Shown here: positions 12,541-27,700 of the stretch, piece by piece | Layout: each line of letters opens with the position of its first letter | How positions within the stretch are numbered: the stretch's first letter is position 1 | NCBI GenBank assembly: GCA_958298945.1 | Contig: OY282608.1 | Location: 60,922,951-60,986,950, forward strand | DNA from: Atherix ibis | Lineage: Eukaryota > Arthropoda > Insecta > Diptera > Athericidae | Reading direction: 5' to 3' | Length of the DNA stretch: 64,000 bases | Position numbers and translations under genes: made by a program | The notes under the pieces: generated by a model | Told to the model about the DNA's origin: nothing | What the model saw: only the letters and a program-made list of their open reading frames with translations | Database searches by the model: none

Positions 12541-14850
12541 AACTAAGTTACCAACAAACCAACAAACCAACAAACCAACAAGCCAACAAGCCAACAAACC
12601 AACAAGCCAACAAGCCAACAAACTAACAAACCAACAAACCAACAAGCCAACAAACCAACAAACCAACAAACTAACAAGCCGACAAACCAACAAACAAAAA
12701 AACCAACAAACCAACAAACCAACAAACCAACAAACTAACAAACCAAAAAGCCAACAAACCAACAAACCAACAAGCCAACAAACCAACAAAGCAACAAACA
12801 AACAAGCCAACAAGCCAACAAACAAACAAACCAACAAGCCAACAAACCAACAAACCAACAAATCAACATGCCAACAAACCAACAAACTAAGTAACCAACA
12901 AACCAACAAACCAACAAACCAACAAGCCAACAAGCCAACAAACCAACAAACCAACAAGCCAACAAACCAACAAACCAACAAACCAACAAGCCAACAAACC
13001 AACAAACAAATGAACCAACAAACCAACAAAACAACAAACCAACAAACCAAAAAACCAACAAACCAACAAGCCAACAAGCCAACAAACCAACAAACTAACA
13101 AACCAACAAACGAACTAACCAAAAAACCAACAAACCTACAAGCCACAAGCCAACAAACCAACAAACCAACAAACCAACAAACCAACAAACTAAGTAACCA
13201 ACAAGCCAACAAACCAACAAACCAACAAGCCAACAAGCCAACAAACCAACAAACCAACAAGCCAACAAACCAACAAATCAACAAACCAAAAAACCAACAA
13301 ACCAACAAACCAACAAGCCAACAAACCAACAAACCAACAATTCAACATGCCAACAAACCAACAAACTAAGTAACCAACAAGCCAACAAACCAACAAACCA
13401 ACAAGCCAACAAGCCAACAAACCAACAAACCAACAAACCAACAAGCCAACAAACCAACAAACAAATAAGCCAACAATCCAACAAACCAACAAGCCAACAA
13501 ACCAACAAACCAACAAACCAACAAGCCAACAAACCAACAAGCCAAAAAACCAACAAACCAACAAACCAACAAGCCAACAAACCAACAAACCAACAAGCCA
13601 ACAAACCAACAAATAAATAAACCAACAAACCAACAAACCAACAAGCCAACAAACCAACAAGCCAACAAACTAACAAACCAACAAACGAACTAACCAACAA
13701 ACCAACAAGCCAACAAGCCAACAAACCAACAAACCAACAAACCAACAAACGAACTAACCAACAAACCAACAAGCCAACAAGCCAACAAACCAACAAACCA
13801 ACAAACCAACAAACCAACAAACTAACAAACCAACGAGCCAACAAACCAACAAACCAACAAGCCAACAAACCAACAAACCAATATGCCAACAAACCAACAA
13901 ACTAAGTAACCAACAAGCCAACAAACCAACAAATCAACAAGCCAACAAGCCAACAAACCAACAAAACAACAAGCCAACAAACCAACAAACCAACAAACCA
14001 ACAAGCCAACAAACCAACAAACCAACAAACCAATAAGCCAACAAACCAACAATCCAACAAACCAACAAGCCAACAAACCAACAAACCAACAAGCCAACAA
14101 GCCAATAAACCAACAAACCAACAAACCAACAAGCCAACAAACCAACAAACCAACAAGCCAACAAACCAACAAACCAACAAACCAACAAGCCAACAAACCA
14201 ACAAACAAATAAACCAACAAACCAAAAAACGAACAAACCAACAAACCAACAAACCAACAAACCAACAAGCCAACAAGCCAACAAACCAACAAACCAACAA
14301 GCCAACAAACCAACAAACCAACAAATCAACATGCCAACAAACCAACAAACTAAGTAACCAACAATCCAACAAACCAACAAACCAACAAGCCAACAAGCCA
14401 ACAAACCAACAAACCAACAAACCAACAAACCAAAAAACCAACAAACCAACAAGCCAACAAGCCAACAAACCAACAAACTAACAAACCAACAAACGAACTA
14501 ACCAACAAACCAACAAGCCACAAGCCAACAAACCAACAAACCAACAAACCAACAAACCAACAAACCAACAAACTAAGTAACCAACAAGCCAACAAACCAA
14601 CAAACCAACAAACCAACAAACCAACAAACCAACAAGCCAACAAGCCAACAAACCAACAAACCAACATGCCAACAAACCAACAAACTAAGTTACCAACAAA
14701 CCAACAAACCAATAAACCAACAAGCCAACAAGCCAACATACCAACAAACAAATAAACCAGCAAACCAACAAGCCAACAAACCAATAAACCAACAAACCAA
14801 CAAGCCAACAAACCAACAAACCAACAAACCAACATGCCAACAAACCAACA
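12541..14850. repeat. 2.3 kb higher-order repeat, copy 1
   Basis: The tandem partner is at 14851-17010. Ordered markers: AACTAAGTTACC (12541 and 14851), GACAAACC (12681 and 15039), AATCAACATGCC (12861 and 15219), AGCCACAAGCC (13141 and 15483), AATTCAACATGCC (near 13340 and 15682), AAATAAATAA (13611 and 15953), CGAGCC (13834 and 16176) and ATATGCC (13881 and 16231). Offsets run 2310, 2358, 2342 and 2350. From about 13141 the match is steady, changing by a single octamer. The final 14580-14850, with its own AAGTTACC cassette near 14690, has no clear match in copy 2. Confidence 0.86.
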
Positions 14851-17010
14851 AACTAAGTTACCAACAAACCAACAAACCAACAAACCAACAAGCCAACAAG
14901 ACAACAAACCAACAAACAAATAAACCAGCAAACCAACAAGCCAACAAACCAACAAACCAACAAGCCAACAAGCCAAAAAACTAACAAACCAACAAACCAA
15001 CAAGCCAACAAACCAACAAACCAACAAACCAACAAGCCGACAAACCAACAAACAAAAAAACCAACAAACCAACAAACCAACAAACCAACAAACTAACAAA
15101 CCAAAAAGCCAACAAACCAACAAACCAACAAGCCAACAAACCGACAAACCAACAAACCAACAAGCCAACAAGCCAACAAACAAACAAACCAACAAGCCAA
15201 CAAACCAACAAACCAACAAATCAACATGCCAACAAACCAACAAACTAAGTAACCAACAAACCAACAAACCAACAAACCAACAAGCCAACAAACCAACAAG
15301 CCAACAAACCAACAAACCAACAAACCAACAAGCCAACAAACCAACAAACAAATAAACCAACAAACCAACAAAACAACAAACCAACAAACCAAAAAACCAA
15401 CAAACCAACAAGCCAACAAGCCAACAAACCAACAAACTAACAAACCAACAAACGAACTAACCAAAAAACCAACAAACCTACAAGCCACAAGCCAACAAAC
15501 CAACAAACCAACAAACCAACAAACCAACAAACTAAGTAACCAACAAGCCAACAAACCAACAAACCAACAAGCCAACAAGCCAACAAACGAACAAACCAAC
15601 AAGCCAACAAACCAACAAATCAACAAACCAAAAAACCAACAAACCAACAAACCAACAAGCCAACAAACCAACAAACCAACAATTCAACATGCCAACAAAC
15701 CAACAAACTAAGTAACCAACAAGCCAACAAACCAACAAACCAACAAGCCAACAAGCCAACAAACCAACAAACCAACAAACCAACAAGCCAACAAACCAAC
15801 AAACAAATAAGCCAACAATCCAACAAACCAACAAGCCAACAAACCAACAAACCAACAAACCAACAAGCCAACAAACCAACAAGCCAAAAAACCAACAAAC
15901 CAACAAACCAACAAGCCAACAAACCAACAAACCAACAAGCCAACAAACCAACAAATAAATAAACCAACAAACCAACAAACCAACAAGCCAACAAACCAAC
16001 AAGCCAACAAACTAACAAACCAACAAACGCACTAACCAACAAACCAACCAGCCAACAAGCCAACAAACCAACAAACCAACAAACCAACAAACGAACTAAC
16101 CAACAAACCAACAAGCCAACAAGCCAACAAACCAACAAACCAACAAACCAACAAACCAACAAACTAACAAACCAACGAGCCAACAAACCAACAAACCAAC
16201 AAGCCAACAAACCAACAAACCAACAAACCAATATGCCAACAAACCAACAAACTAAGTAACCAACAAGCCAACAAACCAACAAATCAACAAGCCAACAAGC
16301 CAACAAACCAACAAAACAACAAGCCAACAAACCAACAAACCAACAAACCAACAAGCCAACAAACCAACAAACCAACAAACCAACAAGCCAAAAAACCAAC
16401 AATCCAACAAACCAACAAGCCAACAAACCAACAAACCAACAAGCCAACAAGCCAATAAACCAACAAACCAACAAACCAACAAGCCAACAAACCAACAAAC
16501 CAACAAGCCAACAAATCAACAAACCAACAAACCAACAAGCCAACAAACCAACAAACAAATAAACCAACAAACCAAAAAACGAACAAACCAACAAACCAAC
16601 AAACCAACAAACCAACAAGCCAACAAGCCAACAAACCAACAAACCAACAAGCCAACAAACCAACAAACCAACAAATCAACATGCCAACAAACCAACAAAC
16701 TAAGTAACCAACAATCCAACAAACTAACAAACCAACAAGCCAACAAGCCAACAAACCAACAAACCAACAAACCAACAAACCAAAAAACCTGCAAACCAAC
16801 AAGCCAACAAGCCAACAAACCAACAAACTAACAAACCAACAAACGAACTAACCAACAAACCAACAAGCCACAAGCCAACAAACCAACAAACCAACAAACC
16901 AACAAACCAACAAACCAACAAACTAAGTAACCAACAAGCCAACAAACCAACAAACCAACAAACCAACAAACCAACAAACCAACAAGCCAACAAGCCAACA
17001 AACCAACAAA
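14851..17010. repeat. 2.3 kb higher-order repeat, copy 2
   Basis: Carries the markers listed for copy 1, including a second AAGCCACAAGCC at 16865 (14515 in copy 1) and AACTAAGTAA at 16921 (14571), both at 2350 bp. The match is lost near 17010, where AACCAAGAAACC replaces plain units. It looks slightly shortened compared with copy 1. Confidence 0.85.
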
Positions 17011-17278
17011 CCAAGAAACCAACAAGCCAACAAACCAACAAGCCAACAAACCAACAAACCAACAAACTAACAAACTAAGTAACCAACAAACCAACAAATT
17101 AAGTAACCAACAAGCCAACAAACCAACAAACCAACAAATTAAGTAACCAACAAGCCAACAAACCAACAAACCAACAAGCCAACAAGCCAACAAACCAACA
17201 AACCAACAAACCAACAAGCCAACAAACCAACAAACCAACAAACCAAAAAACCAACAAAACAACAAACTAACAAACCAA
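17011..17278. repeat. Satellite linker
   Basis: Short stretch between two higher-order repeats, with two close AAATTAAGTAACC variants near 17097 and 17137. Nothing else is seen. Confidence 0.65.
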
Positions 17279-18256
17279 CATGCCAACAAACCAACAAACT
17301 AAGTAACCAACAAGCCAACAAACCAACAAACCAACAAGCCAACAAGCCAACAAACCAACAAACCAACAAACCAACAAACCAACAAACCAACAAACCAACA
17401 AGCCAACAAACCAACAAACAAATAAATCAACAAACCAACAAACCAACAAACCAACAAACCAAAAAACCAACAAACCAACAAGCCAACAAGCCAACAGACC
17501 AACAAACAAACAAACCAACAAACGAACTAACCAACATACCAGCAAGCCAACAAACCAACAAACCAACAAACCAACAAACCAAGTAACCAAAAAGCCAACA
17601 AACCAACAAACCAACAAGCCAACAAACCAACAAACCAACAAGCCAACAAACTAACAAACCAACAAATCAACATGCCAACAAACCAACAAACTAAGTAACC
17701 AACAAGCCAACAAACAAACAAACCAACAAGCCAACAAGCCAACAAACCAACAAACCAACAAACCAACAAACCAAAAAACCAAGAAACCAACAAGCCAACA
17801 AGCCAACAAACCAACAAACTAACAAACCAACAACTAACCAACAAACCAAGAAACCACAAGCCAACAAACCAACAAACCAACAAACCAACAAACTAAGTAA
17901 CCAACAAGCCAACAAACCAACAAACCAACAAACCAGCAAACCAACAAACCAACAAACCAACAAACCAACAAACCAACATGCCAACAAGCCAACAAACCAA
18001 CAAGCCAACAAACCAACAAACCAACAAACCAACAAACTAAGTAACCAACAAACCAACAAACTAAGTAACCAACAAGCCAACAAACCAACAAACCAACAAG
18101 CCAACAAGCCAACAAACCAACAAACCAACAAGCCAACAAACCAACAAACCAACAAGCCAACAAGCCAACAAACCAACAAACCAACAAGCCAACAAACCAA
18201 CAAACCAACAAACCAAAAAACCAACAAAACAAAAAACCAACAAACCAACAAACCAA
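17279..18256. repeat. 0.98 kb higher-order repeat, copy 1
   Basis: Markers repeat to the right: CATGCC (17279 and 18257, offset 978), CAAACAAATAAATC (17415 and 18401, offset 986), CAGACC (17495 and 18481), CATACCAGCAAGCC (17535 and 18521) and AAGTAACC (17581 and 18575, offset 994). The offset rises by one octamer at a time. The part after about 17700 is less well matched. Confidence 0.8.
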
Positions 18257-19040
18257 CATGCCAACAAACCAACAAACTAAGTAACCAACAAGCCAACAAA
18301 CCAACAAACCAACAAGCCAACAAGCCAACACACCAACAAACCAACAAACCAACAAACCAACAAACCAACAAACCAACAAACCAACAAGCCAACAAACCAA
18401 CAAACAAATAAATCAACAAACCAACAAACCAACAAACCAACAAACCAAAAAACCAACAAACCAACAAGCCAACAAGCCAACAGACCAACAAACAAACAAA
18501 CTAACAAACGAACTAACCAACATACCAGCAAGCCAACAAACCAACAAGCCAACAAACCAACAAACCAACAAACCAAGTAACCAAAAAGCCAACAAACCAA
18601 CAAACCAACAAGCCAACAAACCAACAAACAAATAAATCAACAAACCAACAAACCAACAAACCAACAAACCAAAAAACCAACAAACCAACAAGCCAACAAG
18701 CTAACAAACCAACAAACCAACAAACCAGCAAGCCAACAAACCAACAAGCCAACAAACCAACAAACCAACAAACCAAAAAACCAACAAAACAACAAACCAA
18801 CAAACCAAAAAACCAACATGCCAACAAACCAACAAACTAAGTAACTAACAAGCCAACAAACCAACAAACCAACAAGCCAACAAGCCAACATACCAACAAA
18901 CCAACAAACCAACAAACCAACAAACCAACAAACCAACAAGCCCACAAACCAACAAACAAATAAATCAACAAACCAACAAACCAACAAACCAAAAAACCAA
19001 CAAACCAACAAGCCAACAAGCCAACAGACCAACAAACTAA
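18257..19040. repeat. 0.98 kb higher-order repeat, copy 2 with internal expansion
   Basis: Matches copy 1 as far as AAGTAACC at 18575. It then shows extra CAAACAAATAAATC units at 18625, 18953 and (just outside) 19169, spaced 224, 328 and 216 bp, so part of the unit was re-duplicated here. CAGACC appears again at 19025. Confidence 0.72.
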
Positions 19041-20429
19041 CAAACCAACAAACGAACTAACCAACAAACCAGCAAGCCAACAAACCAACAAGCCAACAAA
19101 CCAACAAACCAACAAACCAAGTAACCAAAAAGCCAACAAACCAACAAACCAATAAGCCAACAAACCAACAAACAAATAAATCAACAAACCAACAAACCAA
19201 CAAACGAATAAACCAAAAAACCAACAAACCAACAAGCCAACAAGCCAACAAACCAACAAACCAACAAACCAGCAAGCCAACAAACCAACAAGCCAACAAA
19301 CCAACAAACCAACAAACCAAGTAACCAAAAAGCCAACAAACTAACAAACCAACAAGCCAACAAGCCAACAAACCAACAAACCAACTAACCAACCAGCCAA
19401 CAAACCAACAAACCAACAAGCCAACAAACCAACAAACCAACAAACCAACAAACCAACAAGCCAACATACCAACAAACCAACAAACCAAAAAACCAACAAA
19501 CCAAGTAACCAAAAAGCCAACAAACTAACAAACCAACAAGCCAACAAACCAACAAGCCAACAAGCCAGCAAACCAACAAACCAACAAACCAAAAAACCAA
19601 CAAACCAAAAAACCAACAAACCATCAAATGAACAAAGCAACAAGCCAACAAGCCAACAAACCAACAAACCAACAAGCCAACAAACCAACAAGCCAACAAG
19701 CCAACAAACCAACAAACCAACAAACCAACAAGCCAACAAACCAACAAACCAACAAGCCAACAAACCAACAAACCAACAAACCAACAAACCAACAAGCCAA
19801 CAAGCTAACAAACCAACAAACCAACAAGCCAACAAACCAACAAACCAACAAGTCAACAAACCAACAAACCAACAAACCAACATGCCAACAAACCAACAAA
19901 CTAAGTAACCAACAAGCCAACAAACCAACAAACCAACAAGCCAACAAGCCAACAAACCAACAAACCAACAAACGAACGAACCAACAAACCAAGTAACCAA
20001 CAAACCAACAAACCATCAAACGAACAAATCAACAAACCAACAAACCAACAAACCAACAAACCAACAAGCCAACAAACCAACAAACAATTAAACCAACAAA
20101 CCAACAAACAAATAAACCAACAAACCAACAAACCAACAAACCAACAAACCAACAAACCAACAAACCAACAAACCAACAAATCAACAAACTAACAAACCAA
20201 CAAGCCAAAAAACCAACAAAACAACAAGCCAACAAACCAACAAACCATCAAACCAACATGCCAACAAACCAACAAACTAAGTAACCAACAAGCCAACAAA
20301 CCAACAAACCAACAAGCCTACAAGCCAACAAACCAACAAACTAACAAGCCAACAAACCAACAAACCAACATGCCAACAAACCAACAAACTAAGTAACCAA
20401 CAAGCCAACAAACCAACAAACCAACAAAC
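19041..20429. repeat. Satellite without a clear local period
   Basis: Begins with further pieces of the 0.98 kb repeat (CCAGCAAGCC near 19068 and 19269). From about 19980 to 20280 it matches 8.87-9.15 kb (markers CATCAAACGAAC at 20014 and AAACAATTAA at 20092). A CATCAAATGAAC variant lies at 19622. No gene or unique insert is seen. Confidence 0.7.
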
Positions 20430-21990
20430 CAACATGCCAACATGCCACCAAACCAACAAACTAAGTAACCAACAAGCCAACAAACCAACAAACCAACAAG
20501 CCAAAAAGCCAACAAACCAGCAAACCAACAAACCAACATGCCAACAAACCAACAAGCCAACAAACCAACAAACCAACAAGCCAACAAGCCAACAAACCAA
20601 CAAACCAACAAACCAACAAGCCAACAAACCAACAAACCAACAAGCCAACAAACCAACAAACCAACAAACCAACAAACCAACAAGCCAACAAGCCAACAAA
20701 CCAACAAACCAACAAACTAAGTAACCAACAAGCCAACAAACCAACAAACCAACAAGCCAACAAACCAACAAACAAATAAACCAACAAACCAACAAACCAA
20801 CAAATTAACAAGCCAACAAGCCAACAAACCAACAAACCAACAAACCAACAAACCAACAAGCCAACAAGCCAACAAACCAACAAACCAAGTAACCAAAAAG
20901 CCAACAAACCAACAAACCAACAAACCAACAAACCAACAAACCAACAAGCCAACAGACCAACAAACCAACAAACCAAGTAACCAAAAAGCCAACAAACTAA
21001 CAAACCAACAAGCCAACAAACCAACAAGCCAACAAGCCAACAAACCAACAAACCAACAAAGCAACAAGCCAACAAACCAACAAACCAATAACCAACAAGC
21101 CAACAAGCCAACATCCCAACAAACCAACAAACCAACAAGCCAACAAACCAACAAACCAACAAACCAACAAGCCAACAAACCAACAAACCAACAAACCAAC
21201 AAGCCAACAAACCAACAAACCAACAAACCAAAAAACCAACAAACCAACAAACCAACAAACCAACAAACCAACAAACCAACAAGCCAACAAGCCAACAAAC
21301 CAACAAACCAACAAACCAACAAGCCAACAAGCCAACAAGCCAACAAACTAAGTAACCAACAAGCCAACAAACCAACAAACCAATAAGCCAACAAACCAAC
21401 AAACCAACAAACCAACAAGCCAACAAACCAACAAGCCAACAAACCAACAAACCAACAAACCAACAAGCCAACAAACCAACAAACCAACAAACCAACAAGC
21501 CAACAAGCCAACAAACCAACAAACCAACAAGCCAACAAACCAACCAACCAACAAACCAACATGCCAACAAACCAACAAACTAAGTAACCAACAAGCCAAC
21601 AAACCAACAAACCAACAAGCCAACAAACCAACAAACCAACAAGCCAACAAGCCAACAAAACAACAAACCAACAAACCAACAAACCAACAAACCAACAAAC
21701 AAATAAACCAACAAACCAAAAAACCAACAAACCAACAAACCAACAAACCAACAAACCAAGAAGCCAACAAGCCAACAAAGCAACAAACCAACAACCCAAC
21801 AAGCCAACAAACCAACAAGCCAACAAACAAACCAACCAACAAACCAAGTAACCAACAAACCAAAAAACCATCAAACGAACAAAGCAACAAACCAACAAGC
21901 CAACAAGCCACCAAACCAACAAACCAAGTAACCAAAAAGCCAACAAACTAACAAACCAACAAGCCAACAAACAAACAAACTAACAAACCA
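20430..21990. repeat. Displaced copy of the 10.67-12.31 kb segment
   Basis: Runs in the same order as 10.67-12.31 kb: CATGCCACC near 20435 (CATGGC at 10667), AAATTAACAAGCC near 20804 (11030), CATCCC at 21112 (11331), then CATGCC near 21560, AAGAAGCC near 21758 and CATCAAACGAAC at 21869 (12192). The offset is 9.7-9.8 kb, and about 8.8 kb of other repeats lie between the two. Both copies are on the same strand. Confidence 0.78.
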
Positions 21991-24760
21991 ACAAACGAAC
22001 TAACCAAAAAACCAACAAGCTAAGAAACCAACAAACCAACAAACCAACAAACCAACAAACTAAGTAACCAACAAACCAACAAACCAACAAACAAATAAAC
22101 CAACAAACCATCAAACCAACAAACCAACAAACCAACAAACTAACAAACCAACAAGCCAACAAACCAACAAACCAACAAGCCAACAAACCAACAAACCAAC
22201 AAACCAACAAACCAACAAGCCAACAAGCCAACAAACCAATAAACCAACAAACCAACAAGCCAACAAACCAACAAACCAACAAATTAACATACCAACAAAC
22301 CAACAAACTAAGTAACCAACAAACCAACAAACCAACAAACCAACAAGCCAACAAGCCAACAAACCAACAAACAAATAAACCAACAAACCAACAAACAAAT
22401 AAACCAACAAACCAACAAACCAACAAGCCAACAAACCAACAAACCAACAAACCAACAAGCCAACAAACCAACAAGCAAACAAACTAACAAACCCACAAAC
22501 CAACAAGCCAACAAAACAACAAACCAACAAGCCAACAAACCAACAAACCAACAAACAAATAAACCAACAAACCAACAAACTAACAAGCCAACAAACCAAC
22601 AAGCCAACAAACTAACAAGCTAACAAACCAACAAACCAACAAACCAACAAGCCAACAAACCAACAAGTAAACAAACTAACAAACCAACAAACCAACAAGC
22701 CAACAAAACAACAAACCAACAAGCCAACAAACCAACAAACCAACAAACAAATAAACCGACAAACCAACAAACCAACAAACCAACATGCCAACAAACCAAC
22801 AAACTAAGTAACCAACAAGCCAACAAACCAACAAACCAACAAGTTAACAAGCCAACAAACCAACAAACCAACAAGCCAACAAACCAACAAACCAACAAAT
22901 AACAAGCCAACAAACCAACAAACCAACAAACCAACAAGCCAACAAACCAACAAGCCAACAAACCAACAAACCAACAAGCCAACAAGCCAATAAACCAACA
23001 AACCAACAAGCCAACAAACCAACAAACCAACAAGCCAACAAACCAACAAACCAACAAACCAACAAGCCAACAAACCAACAAACAAATAAACCAACAAACC
23101 AAAAAACCAACAAACCAACAAACCAACAAACCAACAAACCAACAAGCTAACAAACCAACAAGCCAACAAACCAACAAACCAACAAACCAAGTAACCAAAA
23201 AGCCAACAAACTAACAAACCAACAAGCCAACAAGCCAACAAACCAACAAACTAACAAAGCAACAAGCCAACAAGCCAACAAACCAACAAACCAACAAGCC
23301 AACAAGCCAACAAACCAACAAACCAACAAACCAACAAGCCAACAAACTAATAAACCAACAAACCAACAAGCCAACAAACCAACAAACAAAAAAACCAACA
23401 AACCAACAAACCAACAAACCAACAAACCAACAAACTAACAAACCAACAAGCCAACAAACCAACAAACCAACAAGCCAACAAACCAACAAACTAACAAACC
23501 AACAAGCCAACAAGCCAACAAACCAACAAACCAACAAGCCAACAAACCAACAAACCAACAAATCAACATGCCAACAAACCAACAAACTAAGTAACCAACA
23601 AGCCAACAAACCAACAAACCAACAAGCCAACAAGCCAACAAACCAACAAACCAACAAGCCAACAAACCAACAAACCTACAAACAAATAAACCAACAAACC
23701 AACAAACCAACAAACCAACAAACCAACAAACCAAAAAACCAACAAACCAACAAGCCAACAAACCAACAAACCAACAAACCAACAAGCCAACAAACCAACA
23801 AACAAATAAACCAACAAACCAAAAAACCAACAAACCAACAAACCAACAAACAAACAAACCAACAAGCTAACAAACCAACAAGCCAACAAACCAACAAACC
23901 AACAAACCAAGTAACCAAAAAGCCAGCAAACCAACAAACTAACAAAGCAACAAGCCAACAAGCCAACAAACCAACAAGCCAACAAACCAACAAACCAACA
24001 AGCCATTAATCCAACAAACCAACAAGCCAACAAGCCAACATACGAACTAACCAACAAGCCAACAAACCAACAAACCAACAAGCCAACAAACCAACAAACC
24101 AACAAACCAACAAGCCAACAAACCAACAAACAAATAAACCAACAAACCAAAAAACCAACAAACCAACAAACCAACAAACCAACAAATCAACAAGCTAACA
24201 AACCAACAAGCCAACAAACCAACAAACCAACAAACCAAGTAACCAAAAAGCCAACAAACCAACAAACTAACAAAGCAACAAGCCAACAAGCCAACAAACC
24301 AACAAGCCAACAAACCAACTAACCAACAAGCCATTAATCCAACAAACCAACAAACCAACAAGCCAACAAGCCAACAAACCAACAAACCAACAAACCAACA
24401 AGCCAGCAAACTAACAAACCAACAAACCAACAAGCCAACAAACCAACAAACAAGAAAACCAACAAACCAACAAACCAACAAACAAACAAACCAACAAACT
24501 AACAAACCAACAAGCCAACAAACCGACAAACCAACAAGCCAACAAACCAACAAACCAACAAACCAACAAACCAACAAATCAACATGCCAACAAACCAACA
24601 AACTAAGTAACCAACAAGCCAACAAACCAACAAACCAACAAGCCAACAAGCCAACAAACCAACAAACCAACAAGCCAACAAACCAACAAACCAACAAACC
24701 AACAAGCCAACAAACCTACAAACAAATAAACCAACAAACCAACAAACCAACAAACCAACA
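21991..24760. repeat. Satellite with weak, local repetition
   Basis: Typical octamers with AAACAAATAA units and CATGCC cassettes. A rare AGCCATTAATCC unit occurs at 24001 and 24329 (328 bp apart), evidence of a small local duplication. No longer ordered period could be traced by eye. No gene. Confidence 0.68.
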
Positions 24761-27700
24761 AACCAACACCAACAAACTAAGTAACCAACAAGCCAACAAA
24801 CCAACAAACCAACAAGCCAACAAGCCAAAAAAAACCAACAAACCAAAAAGCCAATAAACCAACAAACCAACAAACCAAAAAACCAACAAACCAACAAACC
24901 AACAAACCAACAAACCAACAAACCAACAAACCAACATGCCAACAAACCAACAAACTAAGTAACCAACAAGCCAACAAACCAACAAACCAACAAGCCAACA
25001 AGCCAACAAGCCAACAAACCAACAAACCAACAAGCCAACAAACCAACAAACCAACAAACCAAAAAGCCAACAAACCAACAAACAAATAAACCAACAAACC
25101 AACAAACCAACAAACCAAAAAACCAACAAACCAACAAACCAACATGCCAACAAACCAACAAACTAAGTAACCAACAAGCCAACACACCAACAAACCAACA
25201 AGCCAACAAGCCAACAAACCAACAAACCAACAAACCAACAAACCAACAAACCAACAAACCAACAAACCAACAAACCAACAAACCAACAAGCCACAAACCA
25301 ACAAACAAATAAACCAACAAACCAACAAACCAACAAACCAAAAAACCAACGAACCAACAAGCCAACAAGCCAACAGACCAACAAACTGACAAACCAACAA
25401 ACGAACTAACCAACAAAACAACAAGCTAACAAGCCAACAAACCAACAAACCAACAAACTAAGTAACCAACAAGCCAACAAACCAACAAACCAACAAACCA
25501 ACAAGCCAACAAGCCAACAAACCAACAAACCAACAAGCCAACAAACCAACAAACCAACAAGCCAACAAACCAACAAACCAACAAACAAATAAACCAACAA
25601 ACCAACAAACCAACAAACCAAAAAACCAACAAACCAACAAGCCAACAAGCTAACAAACCAACAAACTAACAAACCAACAAACGAACTAACCAAGAAACCA
25701 ACAAGCAATAAGCCAACAAACCAACAAACCAACAAACCAACAAACTAAGTAACCAACAAGCCAACAAACCAACAAAAACCAACAGGCCAACAAGCCAACA
25801 AACCAACAAACCAAAAAACAAACAAGCCAACAAACCAACAAACCAACAAACCAAAAAACCAAAAAACCAACAAACCAACAAACCAACAAACCAATAAACC
25901 AACAAGCCAACAAGCCAACAAGCCAACAAACCAACAAACCAACAAACCAACAAACCGACAAACCAACAAGCCAACAAACCAACAAACCAACAAACCAACA
26001 AACCAACAAACCAACACCAACAAACCAAGTAACCAACAAGCCAACAAACCAACAAACCACCAAGCCAACAAGCCAAAAAAAATCACCAAACCAAAAAGCC
26101 AATAAACCAACAAACCAACAAACCAACAAACCAACAATCCAACAAACCAACATGCCAACAAACCAACAAACTAAGTAACCAACAAGCCAACAAACCAACA
26201 AACCAATAAGCCAACAAGCCAACAAACCAACAAACCAACAAGCCAGCAAACCAACAAACCAACAAACCAACAAGCCAACAAACCAACAAATAAATAAACC
26301 AACAAACCAACAAACCAAAAAACCCACAAACCAACAAACCAACAAACCAACAAACCAACAAACCAACATGCCAACAAACCAACAAACTAAGTAACCAACA
26401 AGCCAACAAACCAACAAACCAACAAGCCAACAAGCCAACAAACCAACAAACCAACAAACCAACAAACCAACAAACAAACAAACCAACAAGCCAACAAACA
26501 AATAAACCAACAAACCAACAAACCAACAAACCAACAAACCAACAAATCAAAAAACCAACAAACCAACAAGCCAACAAGCCAACAGACCAACAAACTAACA
26601 AACCAACAAACGAACTAACCAACAAACCAACAAGCCAACAAACCAACAAACCAACAAACTTAGTAACCAACAAGCCAACAAACCAACAAACCAACAAGCC
26701 AACAAACCAACAAACCAACAAACCAACAAACCAACAAGCCAACAAACCAACAAACCAACAAGCCAACAAACCAACAAAGCAACAAACCAAAAAACCAACA
26801 AACCAACAAACCAGCAAACCAACAAACCAACAAACCAACAAACCAACAATCCAACAAACCAACAAACCAACAAACCAACAAATCCAGTAACCAAAAAGCC
26901 AACAAACTAACAAACCAACAAGCCACCAAGCCAACAAACCATTTAGCCAACAAACCAACAAACCAACAAAGCAACAAGCCAACAAGCCAACAAACCAGTA
27001 AACCAACAAGCCAACAAACCAACAAACCAACAAGCCAACAAGCCAACAAACCAACAAACCAACAAACCAAGTAACCAAAAAGCCAACAAACTAACAAATT
27101 AACAAGCCAACAAGCCAACAAACCAACAAACCAACAAACAAACAAGCCAACAATTCAACAAACAAATAAACCAACAAACCAACAAACCAACAAACCAACA
27201 AACCAACAAGCCAACATACCAACAAACCAACAAACCAAAAAACCAACAAACCAAGTAACCAAGAAGCCAACAAACTAACAAACCAACAAGCCAACAAACC
27301 AACAACCCAACAAGCCAGCAAACCAACAAACCAACAAAGCAACAAACCAAAAAACCAACAAACCAATAATCCAATAAACCAACAAACCAACAAACGAACA
27401 AAGCAACAAGCCAACAAGCCAACAAACCAACAAACCAACAAACCAACATACTAAGTAACCAACAAGCCAACAAACCAACAAACCAACAGGCCAACAAGCC
27501 AACAAACTAACAAACCAACAAGCCAACAAACCAACAAACCAACAAACCAAAAAACCAACAAACCAACAAACCAACAAACCAACAAACCAACAAACCAACA
27601 AACCAACAAACCAACAAACCAACAAACCAACAAAGTAACAAGCCAACAAGCCAACAAACCAACAAACCAACAAACAAATAAACCAACAAACCAACAAACA

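Noticed and set aside
12524..13369. Open frame of 281 codons on the + strand, rich in Asn, Gln, Thr and Lys
   Set aside because: Same cause: a cyclic eight-residue peptide read from the octamer in every + frame. No coding evidence.
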